Source: an uncultured Lachnospiraceae bacterium
GTDB lineage: Bacteria; Bacillota; Clostridia; Lachnospirales; Lachnospiraceae
Reading direction: 5' to 3'
Length of the DNA: 64,000 bases
NCBI GenBank assembly: GCA_910587305.1
Contig: CAJUKV010000007.1
Span: 1 to 64,000 of the forward strand
Shown: in pieces, positions 24,853-33,971 of the stretch
Position numbering within the stretch: position 1 is the first letter of the stretch
How the letters are laid out: every line of letters begins with the position of its first letter
The notes under the pieces: generated by a model
The model's database searches: none
What the model was told of the DNA's origin: nothing
The model's input: the letters and a program-made list of their open reading frames with translations, nothing else
Translations under genes and position numbers: made by a program

Positions 24853-26481
24853 TCAGAAAATAGATGCAAGTTTTTCCGTTTCAGCTTCAATTACCTTTTT
24901 GTCAATCCTTTGAAATAATATTTGAATTTCCGGAAGGATATATCCGCCCGGCACAGACTGCCTTTCCCATTTGCTGTCTATCCCCAGCCATCCGCATACC
25001 CTCTCTGATGAAAAGGGTAAAAACGGCCACAACAGTACTGCCAGACCCGCAATTATTTGGACGCATTGATACAGCGTATTGTCACACTCCGCTTTATCGG
25101 TGGTTCGCGTAACCCAGGGCCTTTTTGTATCAAAAAACTTATTTGCTTCTCTTGCAAACTCAAATATTTCCCCTATCCCATCCTTGAAAGCGCCATTTTC
25201 AATCTGTCTGCCAACGGAAACAAACAAATGATCAATCTGCTTATCGATATCCGGATCCTCTGTCCCATGAGGGACTATCCCATCGCAGTATTTTACTATA
25301 AAGGCCAGGGTACGATTCACAAAATTTCCATACGTCCCCAAAAGCTCGCCATTGTGGCTATGGACATATTCCCGCCAGGAAAAATCCGCGTCTTTCTTTT
25401 CCGGCCCCTTTGCCAGGAAAAAATAACGGATGGAATCCGCTTCATAATGATCCGTCAGATCTTTCACCCATATGGCATAATTTTGGCTGGTAGATATTTT
25501 TCTGCCCTCCAGGGTCAAATATTCGCTCGATACAATTCTGTCAGGCAAATGCCATCCCCCGCCGTTTCCCAGCAAAAGGGCAGGCAATATAATGGTATGG
25601 AAGGGAATATTGTCCTTGCCATGCACATAATAATGCCAGGCGTCCTTTCCCCATAGCTCATGAAAATCAGCATTCACCGCTTCGGCGGCCGTTTTACTTG
25701 CTGACAAATAGCCCAGCACATTTTCCGCCCAGATATAAATTGTTTTATTTTCGTAGCCCTCCTTTGGAACCTCTATTCCCCAATCTAAATCCCTGGTCAA
25801 AGCACGGTCTCTTAATCCGTCGTTTATATACCGGTTGGTAAAAGCAATGGCGTTTTTTCTCCACCCGGGATGAGCATCAACCAGCGCCTTTAACTCATCT
25901 TGCAGCCTGGTGACCGCTATATATAAGTGCTTGGATTTCTGAAAGCTTACAGGCTTTTTGCATATGGCGCAAACAGGCTCCGACAGTGTTTCCGGATCAA
26001 GAATGCTGCCGCAGGCGTCGCACTGATCCCCTCGGGTATCCTCTCCGCATTTCGGGCATTTCCCTGATACAAAACGATCGGCTAAAAAGCTGCCACAGCT
26101 ATCGCAGTATGCCTGTGGCGCTTCCTTCTCATAAACGTAGGGACTTTCATACAGTTTTCTGTGAAACTCCTTCACAAATTTTTTGTGCTCCTCACAGGAG
26201 GTCTTTGTATATACATCATAGCTAAACCCCAGCTTTTGAAAACACTCCGCAAATTCTTCATGATAAAAATCACTGACCTCCCGGGGCGCTTTATTTTCCT
26301 GTTTTGCCCGAATCGCAACAGGCGTCCCGTGGCAGTCGCTTCCTGACACAAAAAATACGTTATCTCCAACAGCTCTGTGATATCTGGCCAGTACATCCCC
26401 CGGCAAAAGTCCCGCAATGTGGCCTATGTGCAATGAACCATTTGCGTATGGCCATGCTCCGCCAATTAAAATATTTCTCAT
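24853..26481 (-). CDS. metG: Methionyl-tRNA synthetase
   Basis: Class I synthetase that charges tRNA-Met, 542 residues from the preferred ATG at 26481 (MRNILIGGAWPYANG). The HIGH motif is at 18-21. The zinc-binding connective insert has CDSC, CPKC, CDAC and CAIC knuckles. The KMSKS loop appears as KISTS at 328-332. It lacks the C-terminal tRNA-binding extension of the longer (about 640-residue) bacterial form, so it is a short monomer-type enzyme. A T-box leader with a Met specifier lies upstream, so expression should rise when uncharged tRNA-Met accumulates. Confidence 0.93.
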   Translation of the reverse strand: MRNILIGGAWPYANGSLHIGHIAGLLPGDVLARYHRAVGDNVFFVSGSDCHGTPVAIRAKQENKAPREVSDFYHEEFAECFQKLGFSYDVYTKTSCEEHKKFVKEFHRKLYESPYVYEKEAPQAYCDSCGSFLADRFVSGKCPKCGEDTRGDQCDACGSILDPETLSEPVCAICKKPVSFQKSKHLYIAVTRLQDELKALVDAHPGWRKNAIAFTNRYINDGLRDRALTRDLDWGIEVPKEGYENKTIYIWAENVLGYLSASKTAAEAVNADFHELWGKDAWHYYVHGKDNIPFHTIILPALLLGNGGGWHLPDRIVSSEYLTLEGRKISTSQNYAIWVKDLTDHYEADSIRYFFLAKGPEKKDADFSWREYVHSHNGELLGTYGNFVNRTLAFIVKYCDGIVPHGTEDPDIDKQIDHLFVSVGRQIENGAFKDGIGEIFEFAREANKFFDTKRPWVTRTTDKAECDNTLYQCVQIIAGLAVLLWPFLPFSSERVCGWLGIDSKWERQSVPGGYILPEIQILFQRIDKKVIEAETEKLASIF

Positions 26482-26576
26482 ATAATGAATCATTCCTTTC
26501 TTTTTACGTAATTGTAATAGATTTTAGTCATTTTAATGTAAAAAACGCCGTCTCTCTTTGTGAGCCGGCTTATCAT

Positions 26577-26875
26577 AAAAAAAAGCCCTCCTCTCTGAAA
26601 AATTTCTTTTTCAGGGACGAGAGCAATGCTTCGTGTTACCACCCTAAATTCACTTATACCTCACGATATAAGCCTTATCAACTACGGATGAGAAATGATT
26701 CATCGATAGTCTATCACTATAACGGGTGCACCCGTCGCAGCCTTGGCGAATACGCTTCGGTGCGCAGCTCCGAGACCATTTTCGGTAGTTCCTTCCGTGC
26801 CTGTTCTCACCTTGTCAGACTCTCTGTGACATATCTAACTACTTACTCTTCTCTTCACAGCCTTTGCTTATAACG
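26577..26875 (-). promoter_or_regulatory. T-box riboswitch leader of metG
   Basis: On the minus strand the hallmark T-box AGGGTGGTAACACG is at 26632-26645, followed by a terminator (CCCTGAAAAA/TTTTTCAG with eight T residues at 26577-26584). Stem I begins near 26872 and contains AGAGAGTCTG and GGTGAGAAC elements. The candidate specifier codon is ATG (minus strand, 26777-26779, context GAAAATGGTCTC), matching methionine and the metG gene 96 bp downstream. Confidence 0.9.
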
Positions 26876-26910
26876 GCAGATGTCCGGCTTTGCCAGCCAT
26901 CCTTATGTGA

Positions 26911-26952
26911 AACAAACGCTGCCGCGCTATGCGGGACAGCTTATTTTGTAAT
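26911..26952 (-). repeat. Family A repeat inside the metG leader
   Basis: On the minus strand TTACAAAATAAGCTG...GCGCGGCAGCGTTTGTT matches the 37-bp tandem unit at 13.1 kb over its full length. It lies between the metG promoter and stem I of the T-box, so it is transcribed as part of the leader. Confidence 0.75.
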
Positions 26953-26954
26953 AG

Positions 26955-26983
26955 ATTGTAAGACCAATCCATTTTTTTGTCAA
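26955..26983 (-). promoter_or_regulatory. Promoter of the metG leader
   Basis: TTGACA (26978-26983) and TACAAT (26955-26960) on the minus strand, 17 bp apart. This gives a leader of about 465 nt before metG. Confidence 0.8.
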
Positions 26984-27141
26984 GTTAAAAACAGACTGTT
27001 CTTTGCGATACGTTTTGCTTTTATCTCCTGCGTCTGTTTTATATCGTGCGACACCTTATCACCCCGACGACCTCCGGTCGTATTTACCTTTGGCATAATT
27101 TACGCTTTCTTACGGTCTGCACAGGGTATCCCTGTTATAAC

Positions 27142-27510
27142 CTATTTTCCTTCTTTTTCTTCCAAATCATTTTTTAACAGTTTGAAAGCATATCTGTAAT
27201 ATCTAAGAAGCTGCGGCAAAACCTCCATTTCCGTATTTGAGAAATTTTCTAAGATGCCGTCAATTTCATCACTATAAACTGTCCGGCTGCCTGTTTTCAT
27301 ACTTCCGCACAAAAGCTCGCCCACCGAACACTCAAGCGCATTGGCAATCCTGACAAGCTTTTCCAATCCTACTTTGCTTCTTGCATTTTCCACATTACTG
27401 ATATGCTGTGTGGATAAATCCGTTCGGGCGGCCAATTCGGCCTGAGACATTCTTTTCTCTTCTCTTTTCTTTTTTATCCTGACCCCTAAATCCTTATAAT
27501 CCACTTTCAC
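27142..27510 (-). CDS. XRE-family HTH transcriptional regulator
   Basis: A 122-residue protein with an N-terminal Cro/C1-type helix-turn-helix (residues about 8-65, MSQAELAARTDLSTQHISNVENARSKVGLEKLVRIANAL) and a helical C-terminus of unknown role. The start is GTG at 27510 after a weak GGGGAAA. It is alone between metG and the MerR gene, so its target is not evident; autoregulation is common in the family. Confidence 0.87.
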   Translation of the reverse strand: MKVDYKDLGVRIKKKREEKRMSQAELAARTDLSTQHISNVENARSKVGLEKLVRIANALECSVGELLCGSMKTGSRTVYSDEIDGILENFSNTEMEVLPQLLRYYRYAFKLLKNDLEEKEGK

Positions 27511-27995
27511 CTGTTTTTCCCCAATAGCTTTATCTTACGTATATAAAATCTTGTATATTGATAAAAACTATTTTATAAGAATAAAGCTTTCAGTAAAATC
27601 ATTTATAGGAATAATATATTTTTGAATTTATATATGCTATTCATTTTTACCGGATGTTCAAATAGTTACAGGTTTTCTCCGCCGCTTTCCCGCCGGGCGT
27701 CCTTTCGCTTTCTCATAGATTCCATTTGGACGTTCGTGCGCACCGAAAAGAAGGGCAGGAAATCAATGTCCCTGCCCTCAAGAAAGCGGCGGCGTCTCCT
27801 AATATAAAACGCACGCGCCTTAGAAATGAATGCATTTTCATTATACACAAATTTTTCCTTTAGTTTCATTGATGTAATAAATAGCAATTTGTATGTAATT
27901 TTTTTCACTCTCCCTATATCCCCATATGTTTTTTGCGGAAAATACAAAAGTCAAAATATGCGGAAAAAAATTTTTATAAAAGTAATTTTTTGCTC
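27511..27995. other. Gene-free AT-rich stretch with one hairpin
   Basis: No convincing gene. A terminator-like inverted repeat, GGGCAGG (27753-27759) with CCTGCCC (27771-27777), is followed on the minus strand by TTCTTTTC. A 93-codon minus-strand frame spans it but has no ribosome site and a biased, basic composition, so it is not called. Confidence 0.5.
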
Positions 27996-28026
27996 TTGAC
28001 CCTTTCGTTGCGTCATAGTTTATAAT
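27996..28026 (+). promoter_or_regulatory. MerR-type promoter with 19-bp spacer
   Basis: TTGACC (27996-28001) and TATAAT (28021-28026) are separated by 19 bp instead of 17. Long spacers of 19-20 bp are the hallmark of promoters that MerR-family proteins untwist. It lies just before the MerR gene, suggesting autoactivation. Confidence 0.75.
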
Positions 28027-28049
28027 GTTTTTACACGGGAGGGATAATT

Positions 28050-28784
28050 ATGCGGACAGTAAATGAAGTAAGCAAACTCACAAAAATCAGCGTGCGCACG
28101 CTGCATCACTATGACGCAATTGGTCTTTTAAAGCCTACAAAAGTAACGAAAGCAGGCTATCGGCTGTATGACGATGCGGCCCTTAGTCGTTTACAAAACA
28201 TTTTACTGTTTCGGGAACTGCAATTTCCCCTAAAGGAAATCAAAGCAATTCTTGACAATCCTGACTTTGACCCCAAAGAAGCGCTGGCGCAGCAAATAAA
28301 GTTGTTGGAACTGCAGTATAAACGCATGGGGGAACTTATCTCTTATGCCCGTGAAATGCAAAAAGAAGGAGTGATAAAAATGGATTTTCATGTTTTCGAC
28401 AAAAACGAGATTGAACAATACAAGGAGGAAGTCAAAGCAAAATGGGGTGACACCAAAGAATATCAGGAATATGAACAAAGACAAAATAACGGACATGATT
28501 TTGAGGAATCCGCCCTGCAGCTGATGAATTTGTTTTCCGAGCTGGGAACGCTCAGGCAGCTGCCGCCTGACGATAAGTCGGTACAGGAAAAAATCAAAGA
28601 ATTGCAGAACTTTATTTCAGACAATTACTATACCTGCACCACTGAAATTCTCGGCGATTTAGGGCAGATGTATGCCTGCGACGAGCGTTTTAAACGAAAT
28701 ATTGACAAGGCAGGCGGCGAAGGCACCGCCGAATTTGTAAATCGGGCCATTGCATTTTTTTGTGATAAAATGATGCAGGGGTGA
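28050..28784 (+). CDS. MerR-family regulator with TipAS effector domain
   Basis: A 244-residue activator: winged-helix MerR domain (residues 1-70, SVRTLHHYDAIGLLKPTKVTKAGYRLY), dimerisation coiled coil (about 75-115) and a TipAS-type ligand-binding domain (about 125-242) like that of TipA, Mta and SkgA, which bind thiopeptides or other drugs. GGGAGGG lies before the ATG. Its own promoter has the 19-bp spacer expected for MerR control. No efflux gene adjoins it on the same strand, so its targets may be elsewhere. Confidence 0.92.
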   Translation: MRTVNEVSKLTKISVRTLHHYDAIGLLKPTKVTKAGYRLYDDAALSRLQNILLFRELQFPLKEIKAILDNPDFDPKEALAQQIKLLELQYKRMGELISYAREMQKEGVIKMDFHVFDKNEIEQYKEEVKAKWGDTKEYQEYEQRQNNGHDFEESALQLMNLFSELGTLRQLPPDDKSVQEKIKELQNFISDNYYTCTTEILGDLGQMYACDERFKRNIDKAGGEGTAEFVNRAIAFFCDKMMQG

Positions 28785-28859
28785 GGGGCTATATTGGGCG
28801 TAGCAAAACTCGAAATATCGCCCCGAATGTTACCATGAGCGGCCTTAAGTACATGAATC

Positions 28860-28925
28860 AATGTCATTAAATTTAGCGCCAAAACCAGCCGTTAACCTAA
28901 TGACATTGGACGAGAATAGTAACAA
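28860..28925. repeat. Family C dispersed repeat
   Basis: Contains a perfect inverted repeat AATGTCATTA (28860-28869) / TAATGACATT (28898-28907) around AGCGCC and CCAGCCGTTAACC blocks, which recur at 17388-17460 and, in part, at 20675-20706. Confidence 0.7.
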
Positions 28926-28968
28926 TAATGGTTATGGTCTATTATTTATAAAGACCATAACCATTATT
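28924..28968. terminator. Strong palindromic terminator between convergent genes
   Basis: AATAATGGTTATGGTCT (28924-28940) pairs perfectly with 28952-28968 (17-bp arms, 11-nt loop). It lies between the MerR and SEC-C genes, which face each other, so it may serve both. Confidence 0.75.
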
Positions 28969-28999
28969 TGAAAAGTATTGGTTGGCAGCGCTTATAGTA

Positions 29000-30211
29000 T
29001 TATTTTCTGCCGCAGCATTTTTTATATTTTTTCCCTGAACCGCAGGGACACGGGTCGTTGGGATATATCTTTTTTACCGTTTCTTTTTCCGGTTCATCAT
29101 AATCGGCGTGGGTAAGAAACTCGCCTCTGCAGTGACCGCACTCGCTCCATCTGCGAATGACATTAAGCCATTTGCTTAACGCCAAAAACATCTTTTCCGC
29201 TGTCTTTTCGCTGCCAAATGTTACGTTCCAGTCAAGCAGATACTCCGTAAAATCCCTGAGCTCCCAATCCTCCCGGATTACATATGCTGACATCTCTTCA
29301 AGGATTTTCTCTGTCAGAGCCGTATCTTTGAGTTCTCTGTTCAAAAGCTTAAATACCGCATGATATTCCTCGTTTTCAATCAGCATTTTTCCCCGTCCGT
29401 AGTTCATAATAACTTCGTCGTCAGGAAAATAATAATCCCTTTTCTGTTTGCGTAAAAGTATTTTATAATCCTTTTTCGTTTTGAGGTAAGGACTGACAAC
29501 ATATTCTCCATCCAGCCACAATTCCTTTTCTTTTTCCAAATAGGGAAGATATTCCTCCAAAATTTTTACGAAATTCCGGCCTTCGTCCTCTCCCTCTCCT
29601 TCCTTTTGCTGGCCGCCCGTAAATTTTAAAATAATATCCTGCAGCTGTTTTAAGGGGCACACGCCATACAATCCAAGACACGCTTTGATAGTATAGCGGA
29701 TGCTGTTCATAGTTGCTATCTTCTCCTGCATCTTTGGCGTTTTCAGTGTCATAAGAATATCTTTTGTTTCGTTCATTACCGTATAGAAAATACCGCCTTC
29801 ATATAAAAAGGCGAATACCCATCCGAGGGGGACAAATTCTGTCATCACTTTCGCCGCTTCCATTTCCCCAATAGGTTTATAGGCCATGACTTGAATCAGC
29901 AGATTAATATCCGCGATATCCATAAGTCCAAGCCTTTCCTTGAAATACTTCGGAATATCTTCATAAAGGCTTTCCTCCTTCTGCTGACGGCTCAATTCTC
30001 CGTCCGGCTCCTGGCCCGTAACATTTGTCCATATAATATCAATCAGGGTGTCCGGCGCTCTGTGCAGGGCCTCTTTCAATTCCTGCGTTTCTTCCCCTTT
30101 GATCAATAAGTTGTCGGTAAACATCTCTTCAAGCTTTCTATATTCTTCCTCGAGTCCTGTCTCCTTTATAAAAGAGGCCATCTGTTTACTAAAATCCTGT
30201 TCTGTTATCAC
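29000..30211 (-). CDS. SEC-C motif protein of unknown function
   Basis: A 403-residue soluble, largely helical protein that ends in a SEC-C zinc motif (NDPCPCGSGKKYKKCCGRK, ligands CPC...CC). This motif is found in SecA and in many uncharacterised proteins and often mediates contact with SecB, ribosomes or nucleic acid. A further CGHCRGE near the C-terminus may bind metal. The body shows no other family I can name. The start is GTG with GGAGAG upstream. Monocistronic. Confidence 0.8.
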   Translation of the reverse strand: MITEQDFSKQMASFIKETGLEEEYRKLEEMFTDNLLIKGEETQELKEALHRAPDTLIDIIWTNVTGQEPDGELSRQQKEESLYEDIPKYFKERLGLMDIADINLLIQVMAYKPIGEMEAAKVMTEFVPLGWVFAFLYEGGIFYTVMNETKDILMTLKTPKMQEKIATMNSIRYTIKACLGLYGVCPLKQLQDIILKFTGGQQKEGEGEDEGRNFVKILEEYLPYLEKEKELWLDGEYVVSPYLKTKKDYKILLRKQKRDYYFPDDEVIMNYGRGKMLIENEEYHAVFKLLNRELKDTALTEKILEEMSAYVIREDWELRDFTEYLLDWNVTFGSEKTAEKMFLALSKWLNVIRRWSECGHCRGEFLTHADYDEPEKETVKKIYPNDPCPCGSGKKYKKCCGRK

Positions 30212-30350
30212 TAGCTTGTCTCTCTCCTCATAATCTGTTATTTATAGGTTATTACACAAAATTTCATTTCTCACTGCCAGATTAAATATTAGTGTAACAC
30301 AGGAATATGGAACTGTGCACCATTTTTGTAAAAAGTACGAATAAATTCTA

Positions 30351-31547
30351 TTAATGAAACCATTCCTTCATCGTCCGAAGCACCAAAACCAGCTCCTCCT
30401 CCGCTATGATATAAGGAACCATCGCATATAAATAGTTCAAAAACGGCCTGCTGAAAACACCGTGTTCATAAGCAAACTGCTGGTATCCGTTTAAACATAA
30501 GCGATCATAGACTTCCACGCACACGCAGCCACCCATTATGCGCACTTCCTTTATGCGCGGGTCTTCAAACCCGGCCATTTCGCGTCTTGTGATTTTCTCT
30601 ATTTTATGAATCTTCTCCATATAATTTTCCTGTTCAAACAGTTCAATGGATTTTAATGCCACGCTGCACGCCAGCGCATTTCCCATAAAGGTAGGGCCAT
30701 GCATCAGCGCCTTTTCCGGCTCGTCTCCGTAGAAGCCGTCGTACACCTTCTTATTTGCCACCGTGACCGCATGTCCAATGTAGCCTCCGGTCAGCGCTTT
30801 GCCCAGCACAAGGATATCCGGCAGCACCAGGTCCGCCACAAAACGGTTCCCGGTACGTCCAAATCCGGTGGCAACCTCGTCAAAAATTAGCAGTACGCCG
30901 TATTCGTCGCAAAGCTGCCTTGCCTCCTTTAAGAAAGAGATATCATACATGCGCATGCCGCCGGCTCCCTGCAGGAGGGGTTCCACTATCATGCAGTTCA
31001 GCCTGTCATGGTATTTTTCAAAAGCCTTTTTAAGGGCCGGAATCTCCGTGGGGATATGTACCACATTTTTGGACTCCCCATAGGCTTCCAAAATAAAGTG
31101 GTAATCCTCGTCATCCCCCACTTCCATGGTCTTAAAGGTATCGCCGTGATATGCATGGGTCAGAGAAAGAACCATAGTGCGCTGCGTCTGTCCCCGGTTT
31201 ACATAATATTGCAACGCCATCTTAAGGGCAACCTCCACAGCCACACTCCCGGAATCGGAGAAAAAGCTGTAGTCCAGATCTCCCGGCAGGCAGCTTTGCA
31301 GCTTTTCCGAAAGCTTCTCTGCCGGCTCATGGGTAAGTCCCCCAAGCATTACATGGGAAAAATTGTCCGCCTGCGCTTTGATGGCTTCGGTTAATACCGG
31401 ATGTTTATAGCCGTGAATCACGCTCCACCAGGAAGAAACCGAGTCTATCATCTCTCTTTCCGGCGTTTTTAAATAGACGCCCTTTGCATCTACTATTTTG
31501 AAGGGCGGCTTCATGGTTTTCATTTGCTCGTAGGGATACCAGATCAT
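30351..31547 (-). CDS. bioA: Adenosylmethionine-8-amino-7-oxononanoate aminotransferase
   Basis: PLP-dependent class III aminotransferase that converts KAPA to DAPA with SAM as amino donor in biotin synthesis. 398 residues. The PLP lysine is K250 (LGKALTGG), the Asp contacting the PLP ring nitrogen is in FDEVATGFGRTGN, and the substrate-binding WW pair is W40-W41. It is slightly shorter than the 420-430 residues common in the family. AGGAGG precedes the ATG. Last gene of bioY-bioB-bioD-bioA. Confidence 0.93.
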   Translation of the reverse strand: MIWYPYEQMKTMKPPFKIVDAKGVYLKTPEREMIDSVSSWWSVIHGYKHPVLTEAIKAQADNFSHVMLGGLTHEPAEKLSEKLQSCLPGDLDYSFFSDSGSVAVEVALKMALQYYVNRGQTQRTMVLSLTHAYHGDTFKTMEVGDDEDYHFILEAYGESKNVVHIPTEIPALKKAFEKYHDRLNCMIVEPLLQGAGGMRMYDISFLKEARQLCDEYGVLLIFDEVATGFGRTGNRFVADLVLPDILVLGKALTGGYIGHAVTVANKKVYDGFYGDEPEKALMHGPTFMGNALACSVALKSIELFEQENYMEKIHKIEKITRREMAGFEDPRIKEVRIMGGCVCVEVYDRLCLNGYQQFAYEHGVFSRPFLNYLYAMVPYIIAEEELVLVLRTMKEWFH

Positions 31548-31599
31548 ATCTGCAACCTCCTGTAACTTAAATCTCAGATTTTAGGATGTAAATTGTTTC

Positions 31600-32286
31600 T
31601 TATTCCTCATACAAAGAAGTAAGCAGCTCCAAATCCAAAGGCAGCTCCTTCTCCCCCTCCTTAACGCAGGCAAGTACAGGCAGACCTGTCATATCCTCGC
31701 ACATGCGAAGATTATCTTCCTCCATTACATTTCCCGGATGAAAATGATTGAAAATAATCCCCTTAACGGGCAGCTCTCTCGCGCGCATATACTCCGCCGT
31801 AAGCACAACGCTGTTTATGGTTCCAAGCCCTGCGTCCGCCACAATAATGCTGGAAAGCCCCAAATGACTTATCACATCTTCCAGCTGAATTTTGGCCTCG
31901 TCATAACAGATAGGGCAAAGAATACCGCCGCTTCCCTCCATGGTCACATAATCGTACCGACCGCATACTTTTAAAAATCCTTCCCTGACCACTTCCATTT
32001 GAACCGGACCTCCTTCAAGCCTTGAGGCCAGGTGAGGGGAAACTGCCGTCTCATAAATATAAGGGCACATTTGTGCAAGGGGCTGTGAAATTCCCGACAT
32101 CCTTTTTACGAAAAGGCCGTCCCCCGGAATCAGACTTCCGTCCGCTCTCCGCTCGTTTCCGCTCATGGCCGCTTTATAATAAGCGGCGCTTTTTCCGCCC
32201 TCTTTTAATTTTTTAACAATTAATCCTGAAATATAAGTTTTCCCTACATCCGTCCCGGTTCCGGTAATAAAAAGCTTTTTACTCAT
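31600..32286 (-). CDS. bioD: Dethiobiotin synthetase
   Basis: ATP-dependent ring-closing enzyme making dethiobiotin from DAPA and CO2. 228 residues, with a modified Walker A GTGTDVGKT at 9-17, VTMEGSGGILCP (the family EGAGG region) and IIVADAGLGTINSVVLTAEY. GGGAGAA lies before the ATG. It sits 52 bp upstream of bioA. Confidence 0.95.
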   Translation of the reverse strand: MSKKLFITGTGTDVGKTYISGLIVKKLKEGGKSAAYYKAAMSGNERRADGSLIPGDGLFVKRMSGISQPLAQMCPYIYETAVSPHLASRLEGGPVQMEVVREGFLKVCGRYDYVTMEGSGGILCPICYDEAKIQLEDVISHLGLSSIIVADAGLGTINSVVLTAEYMRARELPVKGIIFNHFHPGNVMEEDNLRMCEDMTGLPVLACVKEGEKELPLDLELLTSLYEE

Positions 32287-32351
32287 CTAAATTCTCCCTG
32301 CTTCCAATCGTCCGCAAATTCAGGTCTAGTACAAGTTTATCTGTGAAAAAA

Positions 32352-33329
32352 CTATTCTTCACAGCAAAGCTTCGCTTCAAATCCTAATTTCCTGATAAGT
32401 TCCATATCCGTCTCCACGGTAATCCCCGCAGTGGTCAGCATATCCCCTGAGATAGCGGCATTGGCTCCGCTCCGAAAGCATCCCTCGCCCTTATCCCCTA
32501 AAAGACCCCGGCCGCCAGCCAGCCGGATAGCTCCGTCCGGAATCAAAAACCGGAACAGCGCGACGCATCTGCAGGCTTCCTCATTGGTAAGGGGCGTCCT
32601 CCCCTCATAGGGCGTGCCGGGGATGGGATTCAGCAGATTAACCGGAATGGATTTTACACCAAGCTCCCGTGCTGTCAGTACCATGTCGATGCGATCCTCC
32701 ATAGATTCTCCCAATCCCAAAATTCCCCCGGAGCAGATGGAAAGACCTGCCCTTTTCGCCGCCTTTAGGGTTTCTATCTTTTCCTCATAAGTATGGGTGG
32801 TGCAGACCTCGGAAAAATACCGCGAGGAGGATTCTAAGTTACAATGAACCCGGGACGCTCCCGCCTCCTTTATCTTACGAAACTGCGTCTCATTCAAAAG
32901 GCCAAAAGAAACGCAGACTTCAATATTTACTTTCTTTTTTATCTCCCTGATGCTTTCGCAGACCTTGTCCACTTCCTTGTCAGATAAACGTTTCCCGGAG
33001 GTAACAATGGAATAGCGCAGCACGCCGCGCCCTGCGTTCTTTTTTGCCTCTTCTAAAATTTCTTCTGTGGAAAGTAAGGGATAGGTTTCTTTGCAGGCAG
33101 TGGTATAATGGGCGCTTTGGGCGCAATACTTACAGTCCTCGGAGCAAAGTCCGCACTTGCCGTTAATAATGGTGCAAATATCAAAACTGTTTCCGCACAT
33201 GACTTTGCGTATTTCATCTGCCGCCATTTGCAGCTCCAAAAGCGGAGCCTCTGACAGGCGGATTGCCTCCTTTCCGGTAAGGCATTCCCCCTTTAATACT
33301 TTTTCCTTCATTTCATCTACGAAACTCAT
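32352..33329 (-). CDS. bioB: Biotin synthase (radical SAM)
   Basis: Inserts sulfur into dethiobiotin. 325 residues from the ATG at 33329 (MSFVDEMKEK), chosen because GGGAG lies 8 nt before it; the open frame extends 132 bp upstream into bioY without a ribosome site. The radical-SAM cluster is C62-x3-C66-x2-C69 (CSEDCKYC). The family motifs NLESS, CSGGILGLGE and PVNLLNPIPGTP are present. Confidence 0.95.
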   Translation of the reverse strand: MSFVDEMKEKVLKGECLTGKEAIRLSEAPLLELQMAADEIRKVMCGNSFDICTIINGKCGLCSEDCKYCAQSAHYTTACKETYPLLSTEEILEEAKKNAGRGVLRYSIVTSGKRLSDKEVDKVCESIREIKKKVNIEVCVSFGLLNETQFRKIKEAGASRVHCNLESSSRYFSEVCTTHTYEEKIETLKAAKRAGLSICSGGILGLGESMEDRIDMVLTARELGVKSIPVNLLNPIPGTPYEGRTPLTNEEACRCVALFRFLIPDGAIRLAGGRGLLGDKGEGCFRSGANAAISGDMLTTAGITVETDMELIRKLGFEAKLCCEE

Positions 33330-33349
33330 CTTATCATCTCCCACCTTTC

Positions 33350-33901
33350 CTACATATTGGCAAGCACAGGCTTTAGCCTTTTTGCCAAAATTGCCGCCAC
33401 AAAGCACAGGCAGATATCTCCCGGAACCACCAGTAAAAAGCAGTACAGAAATAGCGGCCACAGACCAATAGGCGAATTAATCACATAATTGCATATCACA
33501 TAATAATAAACCATACCGGCGCCATAGACAATTGCAAGACCTGTAAAATTCGCTATAAGAATCCTTTGAAAAGTCTGCCCTTCCGGCTTCTCCGTCATCT
33601 TTCCCGTTACATAGCTGCCCACTACAAACCCAATTATATAGCCGAAGCTGGGCTTTAAAAGATACCAAAGGCCGCCGCCTTCCGTAAATATGGGAAGCCC
33701 CATAAGTCCTAAAAAGGCATACAGACCAACGCTGACCGCCCCCAGCTTTCCTCCCAGCAAAAGTCCCGCAAGCATTGTAAATAAAACCTGCAGAGTAAAG
33801 GGTACCACCGGAATCGGAATTCGAATAAAAGCGCCCACCGCCGTCAACGCTGTAAATAATGCACATAATGCCATATCTCTTACTTTTAGACTTTGTTTCA
33901 T
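33350..33901 (-). CDS. bioY: Biotin ECF transporter S component BioY
   Basis: A 183-residue membrane protein with about six helices that binds biotin and works with a shared ECF energy module. The BioY pattern FTALTAVGAFIRIPIPVVPFTLQ and the glycine-rich LLLGGKLGAVSVGLYAFLGLMGLPIF are clear. The start at 33901 follows GGAGGG. It is the first gene of the operon, so uptake and synthesis are co-regulated, presumably by BirA. Confidence 0.95.
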   Translation of the reverse strand: MKQSLKVRDMALCALFTALTAVGAFIRIPIPVVPFTLQVLFTMLAGLLLGGKLGAVSVGLYAFLGLMGLPIFTEGGGLWYLLKPSFGYIIGFVVGSYVTGKMTEKPEGQTFQRILIANFTGLAIVYGAGMVYYYVICNYVINSPIGLWPLFLYCFLLVVPGDICLCFVAAILAKRLKPVLANM

Positions 33902-33971
33902 CTTCACCCTCCCTGCTGTCATAACGTGATTAAAAAATGCTTTTTAATAGCCGCTTTTGGCGTCCTACATA

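Noticed and set aside
27666..27947. 93-codon minus-strand frame upstream of the MerR gene
   Set aside because: No ribosome site, arginine-rich low-complexity composition and a terminator-like hairpin within the frame.
33330..33461. 44-residue N-terminal extension of biotin synthase
   Set aside because: It overlaps the end of bioY in another frame, lacks a ribosome site and is not part of the BioB family; the ATG at 33329 has GGGAG.
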